Below, one piece after another: positions 48,873 to 58,470 of a stretch of DNA of 64,000 bases; within the stretch, counting starts at the first letter, position 1, and every line of letters starts with the position of its first letter. The stretch lies in contig CM049308.1 of the NCBI GenBank assembly GCA_026874595.1, positions 46,635,327 through 46,699,326 on the forward strand, read 5' to 3'. The notes beneath the pieces were generated by a model. That model saw only the letters and a program-made list of their open reading frames with translations, searched no databases and was not told the DNA's origin. The stretch comes from Sipunculus nudus (taxonomy: Eukaryota; Annelida; Sipuncula; Golfingiida; Sipunculidae). The position numbers were made by a program, and so were the translations under genes.

Positions 48873-49806
48873 TGGTATGTATCAGTTTCAAACGATGCCT
48901 GCATATCTGTGGCCTATAGGGCATCTCACCGTGAAATCGCGAAAATCTCATTCGACGAGAAACGGTGCGAGATTTTGCAAGATTTCTGATTGGATCACCG
49001 AGAACTCACCAAGGGCTACAAGATGCAAAAAGTTTGACCTCTCTAGCAAAAAAACTGACAGAGTTAGAAGCTCAAAACTGCATATTTTTCAAAATTCAAA
49101 AGTTTTACCCCAAAAATAGAGATATTTGGCAATAGCGCACATTGGCACCTATGCACAAAAATAAGCCCATGGACCCTAGTTTAAGGTGCTGTGATGGAAA
49201 TGGCCCAATGTTGAATAGTTCTGGAGGTATAGCACCAAAACAAATTTTCATGTTTTTTCATCTGCAACGCTCCCTGGCGGCCATTTCCAAAATCTGAAAA
49301 AACAATTTCCAGATATTCTTATGTTACATAAAATATCTCAAAATCAGTACGATTGCTGCAAATTTGAAAAATATCACGAAATTCCATGATTTCTCCCCAA
49401 AATTGCGTAACCATGGTAACAGCAGAATAAGCAATTTTGCAGTGTTGGAAGTGGCCATGCAGTGGCAAATAAAACGGAATACAGTTGAGTGGCTATGGTT
49501 ATTTTTAACAAAGATATGAAGGATAGACAATTTTGAGGCCTATTGATGACCTTGAATTTGACCTTTGACCTATTATGACCAAAAACAATAGGCTTCTATT
49601 CTGGACGATCATATTACATCTGTATAAGTTTAAAAGGCAATTGCAGCAAAATTGTGGCCTGTAGTGCACGGACAACTTTATATGCAAACAAACAAACAAA
49701 CATACGGAACTGATCAACATACTTGTCGAAATCTCTGATCGGCAAGCAACAAACAGACATACGCAACTGACCAATATGCTTGCCGAAATCTTTGATTCCG
49801 GCAAGC
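48873..49806 (-). repeat. Family E element with 5' hairpins at 49722 and 49778
   Basis: Two consecutive minus-strand 5' hairpins (stems ACTTGTCG/CGGCAAG at 49722-49747 and GCTTGCCG/CGGCAAGC at 49778-49806) end this copy. A CTCF-like AACGCTCCCTGGCGGCC (49264) and an X-box-like palindrome (49407-49420) are inside. Confidence 0.55.
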
Positions 49807-49810
49807 AACA

Positions 49811-51198
49811 AAAAAGATGACCAGAGGTCACGCACTTTCCGGGAAAGGAAATAATACAGACATATAGACAGAGAGTGCATGTAGAAACAGTCATATTAAT
49901 GAGCAACATTTTGGGGGCAGCAGAAACGAATAATACGTTTATGTATGCATGCTGACCTTGAATTGCTGCATACCTTTCTAGTGTAAAAGGGACCCAGTTA
50001 AAACATTTCCATGAAATCTCGTTAATCTTGTTTGACAAGAAGCAGTGAGAAGTTTTCAGATTTGTCATGTCAAGCTGGCCAAATGTTATGAAATGCCGAA
50101 AACTAGACCTGTCTAGCCGTAAAAGTGGCCGACTTATATGCATTTCTGTGAAATCTCGTTTTTCCACATTTGACCAGATATAGTGCGAGATTTGGCCAGT
50201 CTGGCAGTTTTACTATGTCAAGTTGGCCAAATGTTACCAAATGCTGAAAACTAGATCTGAGTAGCTGTAAAAGTCGCCTGGTTATAAGCATTTCCATGAT
50301 ATCTCGTTTTTTCTCGCTTGACAAGATATGGTGCGAGATTTGGCCTGATTTCATTTCCGACGTGTCAAGCTGGTCATATGTTATGAAATGCCGAAAACTT
50401 AGACCTGTGAAGCTGTAAAAGTTGCCAAGTTATAAGCATTTCCGTGAAATCTCGTTTTTTCTCGTTTGACAACATATGGTGCGAGATTTGACGAGACTTG
50501 TAGTTTTATCATATCAAACTGGCAAAATGTTAAGAAATAGCTAAAACTAGACCTGTGCAGCTGTCAAAGTCGCCGAGTATTTCTGCGAAGTTTTTTCTCG
50601 TTAAACAAGATATGGTGCGAGATTTGGCCAGTCTTGCAGTTTTATCATTTCAGGCTGGCAAAATGTTACGAAATGCCGAAAACCAGACCGGTCTAGCTTA
50701 AAAAGTCGCTGAGTTATAAGCATTTTCGTGAAATCTCGTTTTTTCACGTTTGACCAGATCTAGTGTGAGATTTGGCGAGGCTTTCAGTTTTTATCATGTC
50801 AAGCTGCCTATAAGCTACATTATGACCAAAACCAGACGTCTGTAGCTTAAAAATTGACAAAGATAGAAAATGTAGCATGACTATTTTCAAATGATCAAGT
50901 TTTAACCCAAAAATGCATTACCATGGTAACGGCAGATTTGAGTCAGGTACCCATCATATAAAAGGCCAGGGAATGACAAATAAAACAAGCTATGGTTTAA
51001 GTGGATACGACCATTTGTTACAAAGTTATGGAGCAAAAACTGTATTGCATACTTTCCATGACCTTGACCTTCACCATGATGTGATGTTGACCAAAAACAA
51101 TAGGGTTCCAGGACTTTTGGTTGTCAATCATCCCTGTAAGTTTCAAGACGATTGCTGCAAAATTATGGCCAGGAGAGTGGGGACAAACAGACAAAAAA
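49811..51198 (-). repeat. Family E element with 148-base tandem array
   Basis: The minus-strand 3' end (GTGACC-TCT-GGTCATC) at 49811 abuts the 5' hairpin of the neighbouring copy. Six units of about 137-149 bases (49960-50850) contain ACTAGACCTGTCTAGC, GCATTTCCGTGAAATCTCG and GGTGCGAGATTTGGC. The TCTCG and CGAGA words make each unit self-complementary. An X-box-like palindrome lies at 50917-50930. Confidence 0.65.
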
Positions 51199-51892
51199 AC
51201 TAGACGACCATAGGTCGAGAGCTTGCCGGACTGAAATGACAGACAGATGGACAAATAGGAGAAACTGTCGGTTTTCTGTCAATTGAATGACTTTCAGAGC
51301 GATTGCTGGAAAGTTTAGCCTGTTGAACGACATATATTACACAAAAGAACATGAAAGCAGACATAGCTCAAATCAGACAGATATACTGACACACCTGAGA
51401 TAACAGACTACCAGAAAAAAGTGAAGAACGTAAGGAGAAGCAAAATGAGCTATAGTTTTAGTAGGTAGAGTTTATAGTGTCGGAGATACATCCATAAAAT
51501 GATTAGGTGTGGAGGTTCAACTGCAGCGTCCCCTAGCTGCCATATCACAAAAATTAAAAATTTCTTTTGAGACATTAATGTAAGAAATAAGATGTTCCAG
51601 TTTCAAAAGGATTCCTGCAAAACTGTGTCCTGGAAATTGCTAATTGCAAGAAGCAAGATCTAGCAAGCAGGCGAAATATAGGATCACTGACAAACAGATA
51701 GACATACTGAAAAAGTGACACAAGAATAAGACCAGATGACTTACTTGGGTTATCCAGAAGATTCAGAGGAAGACAATAAGTCATAGTTTCTGCAATTGAG
51801 GTTTACAGTTTTGTAGATATGGCAAAAAAATATATATATAGGGGAGGGGCGAGTGCACCGCCCCCTATTGGCCATATCTGGAAAATAAACAA
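51199..51892 (-). repeat. Family E element, truncated
   Basis: The 3' end CGACC-TAT-GGTCG and TCTAG|T lies at 51200-51217 (minus strand). CTCF-like cores occur at 51523 and 51855. The copy breaks off where an inverted family F tail (AAGGACTACAGGCCTAATGC) begins. Confidence 0.6.
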
Positions 51893-51948
51893 GGACTACA
51901 GGCCTAATGCAAACCTGTGCAAAGTTTGGGAGTATGAATGGAGGTTTA

Positions 51949-52764
51949 TTTTAAGCGAACCTGTGAGCTTATGCGATGGCGCAGCGTCGTCCGTCCATCC
52001 TCAGCCGTCCCCCATCCAGGGCTGGCTTTCCGCCTTCCATGGCTGTAAGTCAGAAACCATTGGAGCTAGCAGCTCCAAATTACATGTAAGAATTAGTCAC
52101 ATGTGAAACTTGGTGGCCTGGAGCTTTTTATTGGGTATCTGCATTAATTTAGATTTTATAGAGAAAAAGCTTAAAAACCTTTAAAAATCTTCTTCTCTGA
52201 AACTGTCCAGCCAAATTGTCCAATATTTCACAGAAATGATCCCTGCAACAATCTCTCTTAAGATTGTTCGAATGGTTCCAGTTCGGAGATTTTTGGCCGA
52301 GTTACAGGAGGTTAAACTTAGTCATCTGCTCAAAAAAGCACACTAAAATTAAAATCTCAGTAACGGCTAGAGCTATCATCACCAAATTTTATACCAATGT
52401 TTGTCACATATGTCATATCTGATTTTGAGGTATTGGTGGCGCCACCTACATTGATGTGTTTTTTACAAGCGAAAATGTAATTTTATACTCTTCTAGCTTA
52501 TACACTGATTTATGATTAAACTGTTAAGCTGATTGGTTTAAACTTTACAAGAATTATTCTATGGCAGGGTTCTGCCAGTTTTATAAGAATAGATTGGGTA
52601 AATACAGTTTAAAAAAAACATTGTAGCCACTTGAAAAAGGCTTTCTGTATTTGAAAACAGATTTGACAAAATGATGAGTTTCAGCAGCCAAGTCAAGGGG
52701 TCACTCAGTACAAACAGGTGGGGTCCAGAAATCACCATGGCAACTGACCTGGCTCCTGGGGGGT
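51949..52764 (+). repeat. Family F element
   Basis: It starts TTTAAGCGAACCTGTGAGCT with a GTCCGTCC run, then TAGAGAAAAAGC and TTCTCTGAAACTGTCC modules. GGTGGCGCCACC is at 52435-52446. The directly preceding 51893-51948 is an inverted F tail, so the two ends face each other. Confidence 0.65.
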
Positions 52765-52826
52765 GTCTAGACAATGTGTCTAGACATCTAGACACAGCGT
52801 CTAGACGTCTAGACACAATGTTTAGA
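52765..52826. repeat. Cluster of TCTAGA palindromes
   Basis: GTCTAGAC occurs at 52765, 52778, 52799 and 52807, and ATCTAGAC at 52786, separated by short spacers. Reduced versions stand at the same family B border at 6971 and 21676-21694. Confidence 0.8.
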
Positions 52827-54411
52827 TGCAGAATTCCCAGATTATTGGAACTATATCTTTCAACTGTTTGAAAAAACTTGGTTTGCAATTTAAGAGAATT
52901 GGGTTTATCATCAGATCACATGTGAACTGCTGCGCCCTCATTTTTAGTTGACCTCTGACCTTTCCTCGCTGCCCAGCGTCCATTTGTGCGTCTGTTTCCA
53001 CACATAAACCCGCATATCTCGGGAACCGTTTGACCGATCAGGCTAAAAATTTTGCACAAATGTAGCCCTTTGATAGCTTTATAACATACACCAAAAATGG
53101 TGGCGCCACCTGCAACCATTTTTGCACAGCGTCCATCTGTTCATCTGCCTTGGGATAATATCACTCATATCCCAGCAGTGATTTGACTTATCCACCTGAA
53201 ATTTTGCAGATATATACATCCTGGACAGCTTTCTATATTTTATGACAGGTTGCGCCACCTACATTAACATTTACTCTGCAGACATCCAAGCTCATATCTC
53301 GGGAACTGTTTGACTGATTGGGCCAAAATTTTGCATGTGTATAGATCTCGCATAGCTCTTTATTATAGGCAAAACTGTTGGCACCACCTGCAACCGCTTA
53401 TGCACAGTGTCCATCTGTTCATCTGCCTTGAGATAAAATCACTCATATCTCAGCAGTGGTTTGACTTATCCACATGAAATTTTGAAAGTTTATTCATCCT
53501 GGACAGTTTTCTCGATTTATGACAGGTGGTGCCACCTACATTCAAGTTTACTCTGCAGACATCCAAGCTCATATCTCGGGAACCGTTTGACTGATTGGGC
53601 CAAAATCTTGCATGTGTATAGATCTCACATAGCTCTTTATCAAAGGCAAAACTGGTGGCACCATTGCAACCACTTATGCACAGCATCCATCTGTTCATCT
53701 GCCTTGGGATAAAATCACTCATATCTCAGCAGTGGTTTGACTTATCCACATGAAATTTTGAAAGTTTATACGTCCTGGACAGCTTTCTCGATTTATAACA
53801 GGTGGCGCCACCTACATTCAGGTTTACTCTGCAGACATCCAAGCTCATATCTATGGAACTGTTTGACCGATTTGACCAAAATTTGGCATGTTTATAGATC
53901 TCACATAGCTCTTCATCATAGGCAAAACCGGTGGCGCCACCTGAAACCATTTATGCACAATGTCTATCTGTTCATCTGCCTTGGGATAAAAACACTGATA
54001 TCTCAGCAGTGGTTTGACTTATCCACATGAAATTTTGCAGGTTTATACATCCTGGACAGCTTTCTCGATTTTATGACAGGTGGCGCCACCTACATTCAGT
54101 TTTACTCTGCACACATCCAAGCTCATATCTATGGAAACGGTTGACCGATTGGGCCAAAATTTTGCATGTGTATAGATCTCACATAGCTCTTCTTCATAAG
54201 CAAAACTGGTGGCGCCACCTGCAACCATTTTTGCACAGCGTCCATCTGTTCATCTGCCTTGGGATAATATTACTCATATATCAGCAGTGGTTTGACTTTT
54301 CCACCTGAAATTTTGCAGGTTTATACATCCTGGACAGCTTTCTTGATTTTATGACAGGTGGCGCTACCTACATTCACGTTTACTCTGCAGATATCCATAA
54401 TTCCCCTGCAC
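52827..54411 (+). repeat. Family B tandem array
   Basis: About five double units occur, with perfect GGTGGCGCCACC at 53099, 53801, 53940, 54079 and 54208. Both B termini are missing. The last unit stops at TCTGCAGATATCCATAATTC, where a non-repeat, possibly coding segment begins. Confidence 0.75.
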
Positions 54412-54460
54412 AACAATATTCAGTACCACTCTTGTTGATATACATTCCCAAGTCTGTTAG

Positions 54461-54609
54461 AAAGTTATCAACCCGGCTGTCCCCAGACACTGATGATTTA
54501 CGCTCAGAAACATCGTCTCTCAGCTCATCAGACACTGACAAACACAGACCTGCTGCTGTACCACAGACAACCGTCAGACCACTTAACTGGCGCACTGACC
54601 TAGGCAGTT
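54461..54609 (+). CDS. Possible exon or gene fragment, serine-rich
   Basis: After the family B array the frame reads KLSTRLSPDTDDLRSETSSL and continues with SSSDTDKHRPAAVPQTTVRP. A pyrimidine-containing acceptor CCCAAGTCTGTTAG ends at 54460, and its phase would accept the two bases left by 40807-40845. The donor is weak (GTAAAG at 54610) and would leave one base, which does not fit 56621-56674. The base composition is less AT-rich than nearby DNA. It is either an exon, a captured gene fragment or chance. The protein is not recognised. Confidence 0.25.
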
Positions 54610-55120
54610 GTAAAGAGTTCCTCTTTTCCATGGCCTATAAAACAGTATGGAAACAGTATAAAAACTGTATGGAAGAAGTTAATAGTTTGCAGTATGAAAA
54701 ATGTAGGACAGCAGTATAAAGATGCAGCAGGAAAGCAGTAGATAGTGCTTTCAGAGAAGTAGGAAAGCAGAATAGCTGCTATGAAGAGCATTGATAGTTA
54801 GCATAAGAACAGCAGGAAGGTAGTATGAAAACCGTATGAAAGCAGTGATTCAAACATTTAAATTAGCTAAGCAGTATCCTTGCAGTAGAATCGGAGCAGC
54901 TGGCAAGCAGTATGAAAACAGTAGGAAAGCAGTGTTTCCAATACTTAAATTAGTGTGCTTGCAAAATGAGCACAAAGCAGCAGCAGAGCATTTTGAATCA
55001 GTATGAAAGAAGTGCTTTAAATATTTGAATTAGCTGAGCCAAATGCTTGAAGCATACAGGGCAGGATCTGAGCTTGCAGCATAAAAATAGTATGCTAATG
55101 CAGCATAAATGTAGTATAAT
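54610..55120. repeat. Degenerate GCAGTATG/AAACAGTA short repeats
   Basis: Words such as AGTATGGAAACAGTATAAAA, CAGTAGGAAAGCAGT and GCAGTATGAAAACAGT recur irregularly, many times, at spacings of about 10-30 bases. It is an old simple-sequence expansion with period near 11-16. Confidence 0.6.
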
Positions 55121-55280
55121 ATGAAGTATGGAAAAAGTAGGCATGCAGCATATTTGCAGTATGCAATCTGTATGGTATTAGCATGGTCTCTTGTATATTT
55201 ACAGTATTGTAATAGTAGAAATAACTGCGTAGTTCTAGAAACATGTCCTATATTATATGATTTAAATCAAAATAGATTTG

Positions 55281-56423
55281 TTGGGGAACCTGTGAGCTTA
55301 TGCTATGGTGTGGCGTCGTCTGATGTTAAATATTGTTAAATATTTTACAAGAATAATCCCTACAGTAATTTTTATAATAATTGTCTTTAATGGTTCCACA
55401 TGAATGATTTTTGGCTGAATTATTGAGATTGAATTGAGTCATTTTACCATATATATTTTACCATATATATAGGCTACAGCTAGCCTGGCACCAGTTTATC
55501 AGCATCTTTTACATCATATCACTAGATATTTAGATTTCAGGTTAAAAAGCATGGCCGACTGCCAACTATTTAAGATTTGGCAACAAGCCAAAGGTCAGTC
55601 TGGATCTATTGATAGGTTTAGCAGACTGCCAACTGTGTCATATTACACAACAAGTCAAGAGTTCACTCAGTGCAGCCAGATACCGTAGCTGGAGCTAGCA
55701 AATTGTTCCGTTCACTCAGGGCAACTGCCTTTCTCACCTAAGTGTGGTCAGCCCATTGCACCTGACTCAAGACAAGTTTGATGTATTGGCCTGATATTTT
55801 GACCTGTCTATGCATCTTTGATGGCTTTCTCCTACACAAGGTTGGTGTCGCCACCTACAATAACTTTTTCACAGTGCATGTACCTGCTTATTTCTCAGGA
55901 GGGATTTGATAAATCAGCCTGAAATTGTGCATATTTATACATATCGGATAGCTTCATCATATACAAGAATGGTGGTGCCACCTAACAATTTTTGCACAGT
56001 GTATGTCCCTGCTTATTTTTCAGGAGGGATTTGATATATCAGCCAGAAATTCGGCATATATATACATCTTAGTTAGCTTTGTCGTATGCAAGACAGGTGT
56101 CGCTGCCTTCAATAATTTTTGCAGTGTATGCTCCTGCTTATTTCTCAGGAGTGATTTGACATATCAGCCTGAAATTATACATGTCAATACATTTCGAATA
56201 GTTTTGTTGTATTCAGGACCAACAATTGTTTCATGCATCTGTGCACATAGCTAAAGAGTTGTTTTAAGTATCTGCCTGAAATTTTGCATGTCCATACATC
56301 TTCTCACACACACTGGTGGTGTCGCCTACAGTCATTTTTTTGTAGTGTGCACCCATGTCAGTATTTAAGCAGTGATGTTTGTGTAATTGGTGCATGTACT
56401 CGGGTTCAAAATGTTCAGTGCTG

Positions 56424-56454
<31 letters not shown>

Positions 56455-56542
56455 GTCACACATGTACATTAAAAGTAACGGTCAAGCATGGAAGCATTAT
56501 ACATGATGTATATCCTATTGCACAGGTTTGCATTTGTTTCAG
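55281..56542 (+). repeat. Family F element ending at a splice-like site
   Basis: It starts GGGGAACCTGTGAGCTTATG, continues with F modules, H units and a (AT)n run (56430-56454), and reaches the F 3' word GCACAGGTTTGCATT at 56519. It is then replaced by TGTTTCAG. The usual AGGCCTGTAGGCCTTGTT is missing. Confidence 0.6.
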
Positions 56543-56596
56543 GGGACATATCTAAGAAGTCTTATTAATATAGATGGTGAATTGACCTATTATATA
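56543..56596 (+). pseudogene. Decayed duplicate of the 56621 candidate exon
   Basis: The 54 bases match 56621-56674 at an offset of 78 bases, including the preceding TTTGTTTCAG. Small changes disrupt it: TATCTAAGAAG in place of TAGAAGTAG, and the last part reads TATTATATATGA without a donor GT. It is probably the remnant of a tandem exon duplication. Confidence 0.5.
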
Positions 56597-56620
56597 TGAA
56601 TGTGTTTGGCTTTGTTTCAG

Positions 56621-56674
56621 GGGACATAGAAGTAGTCTTATTGATATAGATGGTGAATTGACCTATTCAGAACA
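56621..56674 (+). CDS. Candidate 54-base exon of an unrecognised gene
   Basis: A strong acceptor (TTTGGCTTTGTTTCAG) ends at 56620 and a donor GTAAGC starts at 56675. With one leading base the frame reads GHRSSLIDIDGELTYSE, leaving two bases (CA). The other two phases meet stop codons. The phase fits the candidates at 16112-16167 and 40807-40845. It is the best supported of the exon candidates because both borders and the open frame agree and the segment is not part of a repeat family. I do not recognise the protein. Confidence 0.5.
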
Positions 56675-56984
56675 GTAAGCATACAAATCCTTTGTGCTTT
56701 ATTGTAATGTATGGTACATGAATGACTCTGGCTGTTGGTTCCAATGTAGTTCTTATGCTTTGTTTGATTTTATATATTAATAGTCCATTTTGTTTTATGT
56801 CTATGTACCTAAACGACTATCATCACATAAAACAGGAGAACTCAACTAGAATCCGTAGAAAAAAAAATTGGAATTAATTATTGAGGTTAATAATTATTAA
56901 ACTTAAGTAGTGAGAAAATTTAAGTTTATTCTGGTATGTATGATATAACATGCTGATAATTTCTGTAAAGACCTTTTTTTGTCC
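56675..56984. other. AT-rich unassigned segment after the candidate exon
   Basis: I see no feature beyond the donor site. Confidence 0.35.
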
Positions 56985-57080
56985 CCTGCTCTGTGGATGC
57001 GGGGGACATTGATTTGAGTTAGTCTGTCTGACTGTCCGTCTCTCTGTCTGTCTGTCTATCTCTCTGTCCGTCCATCAGGT
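56985..57080 (+). repeat. Head of another hairpin family
   Basis: GTCCCC (56991-56996) and GGGGAC (57002-57007) form a hairpin with loop TGCTCTGTGGATGC region bases. A GTCTGTCTGACTGTCCGTC run follows. The copy is broken at 57081 by a family F head. Confidence 0.55.
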
Positions 57081-58470
57081 TTTTAGTGAACCTGTGAGCT
57101 TATTCGATGGTGAGGCGGCGTCCATCTTCTGTGGTCCGGTGTCCATCATCTGTTCATTAACCCATACTATCTTGAAAACAGCAAGAGTAAGCATCCCAAA
57201 TTTTTATGCCAAAAATTAGCCTTTAAAAAAACTATATTGGATTTTGCTTATTTTTTGGCTAACTGCATTTTCTTAGATTTTATAGGGAAAAAGCTAAAAT
57301 AGATTTAAAAATCTTCTTCTCCAAAACTGTTTAGTCAAATTGTCCAATATATTACAGAACTGATTCCTGGAACAATCTCTCTCAAGTTTGTTCGAATGGT
57401 TTAAGTTCAGTGATTTTATGCCGAGTTACAGGAAGTTGAACTTAGTCATCTGTCCAAAAAAGCATACTAAAATTACAGTCTCAGAAATGGCTGGAGCTAT
57501 CATCACCAAATTTTATGCCAATGTTGGTCACATGAGTCATATCTGAAATTGAGGTATTGGTGGCGCCACCTGCATCAGCCTTTTTTGTACGGGGGTCATC
57601 AGTGCCCGTATCATATTGACGGGTACAAAAAACTTCTTCTCTGAAACCATATGGCCAAATTGTTTAATATCGCACAGAAATGATCCCAGGGTAGTGCTTT
57701 CTGAAGTTTGTTCAAATGGTCTCAGTTCATTGACTTTTGGCTGAGTTATGGGAAGCTGAATTTAGTCATATGCCATAACAGCCCATTTTAGCTCAGTGGC
57801 TTCAAAGATCTTCTTCTCAAAAAACCACTGGGCCAAATTCTTAAATCTCACACATTAATTATCCGTAGATGTTGATAATTCAAGTTTGTTCAAATGGTTT
57901 TGGTTCAGTGATTTTTGGCTGAGTTATGGGAAGCTTAACTTAGCCATTTTGCTGTATTTTCCTATATGAGTTATGAACCTGCAAAACCTGTTTTTTGACT
58001 GATGCCACTGAGGCCAATTTGTTTAATATTTTATAAGAATAATCCCCTGAATAATTCTTATAATAATTGTCTTTTATGGTTCTAGAGAATGAATTTTGGC
58101 TGAATTATAAAGATTGAATTGAGTCATTTTACCATATATGTTAGCTGTGTGAAGCATATACATTTAGCCTGGCACCAGTTTATCAGCATCTGTTACATCA
58201 TGTCTCTAGACATTTAGATTTCAGGTTATCTATGGTTAATATTGACAAGAATGTTTTTAAAAGCTTATAAAAAATATAGATTTATGATTTTAGATATTCT
58301 TCATGCCAGGCAATGTTTACAATCACAGGTATACAGCTCTCTATGGGTATATAAAGACGGCTGTAGATGGATTATAAATAATTGGCATCCATACTCAACT
58401 TAATTCAAGATTTTGCCATCAGTGAGATGTATCTGTATTATAAATTTGCATTCAATATGCATCTATAGTA
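57081..58470 (+). repeat. Family F element
   Basis: It starts TTTTAGTGAACCTGTGAGCT and parallels 25541-26760 module by module, with GGTGGCGCCACC at 57559-57570. A less repetitive stretch lies at 58330-58470. Confidence 0.65.

Noticed and set aside
48676-49119. Plus-strand open frame of 147 codons
   Set aside because: It crosses a family E 5' hairpin, the GC-rich block and another E copy, so it would be a fusion of unrelated repeats. No domain is seen.
49505-50167. Longest open frame, 220 codons on the minus strand
   Set aside because: It runs through the family E 148-base array and element termini. Its Cys/Leu/Ser-rich text repeats with the array, it shows no domain, and it is explained by repeat composition.
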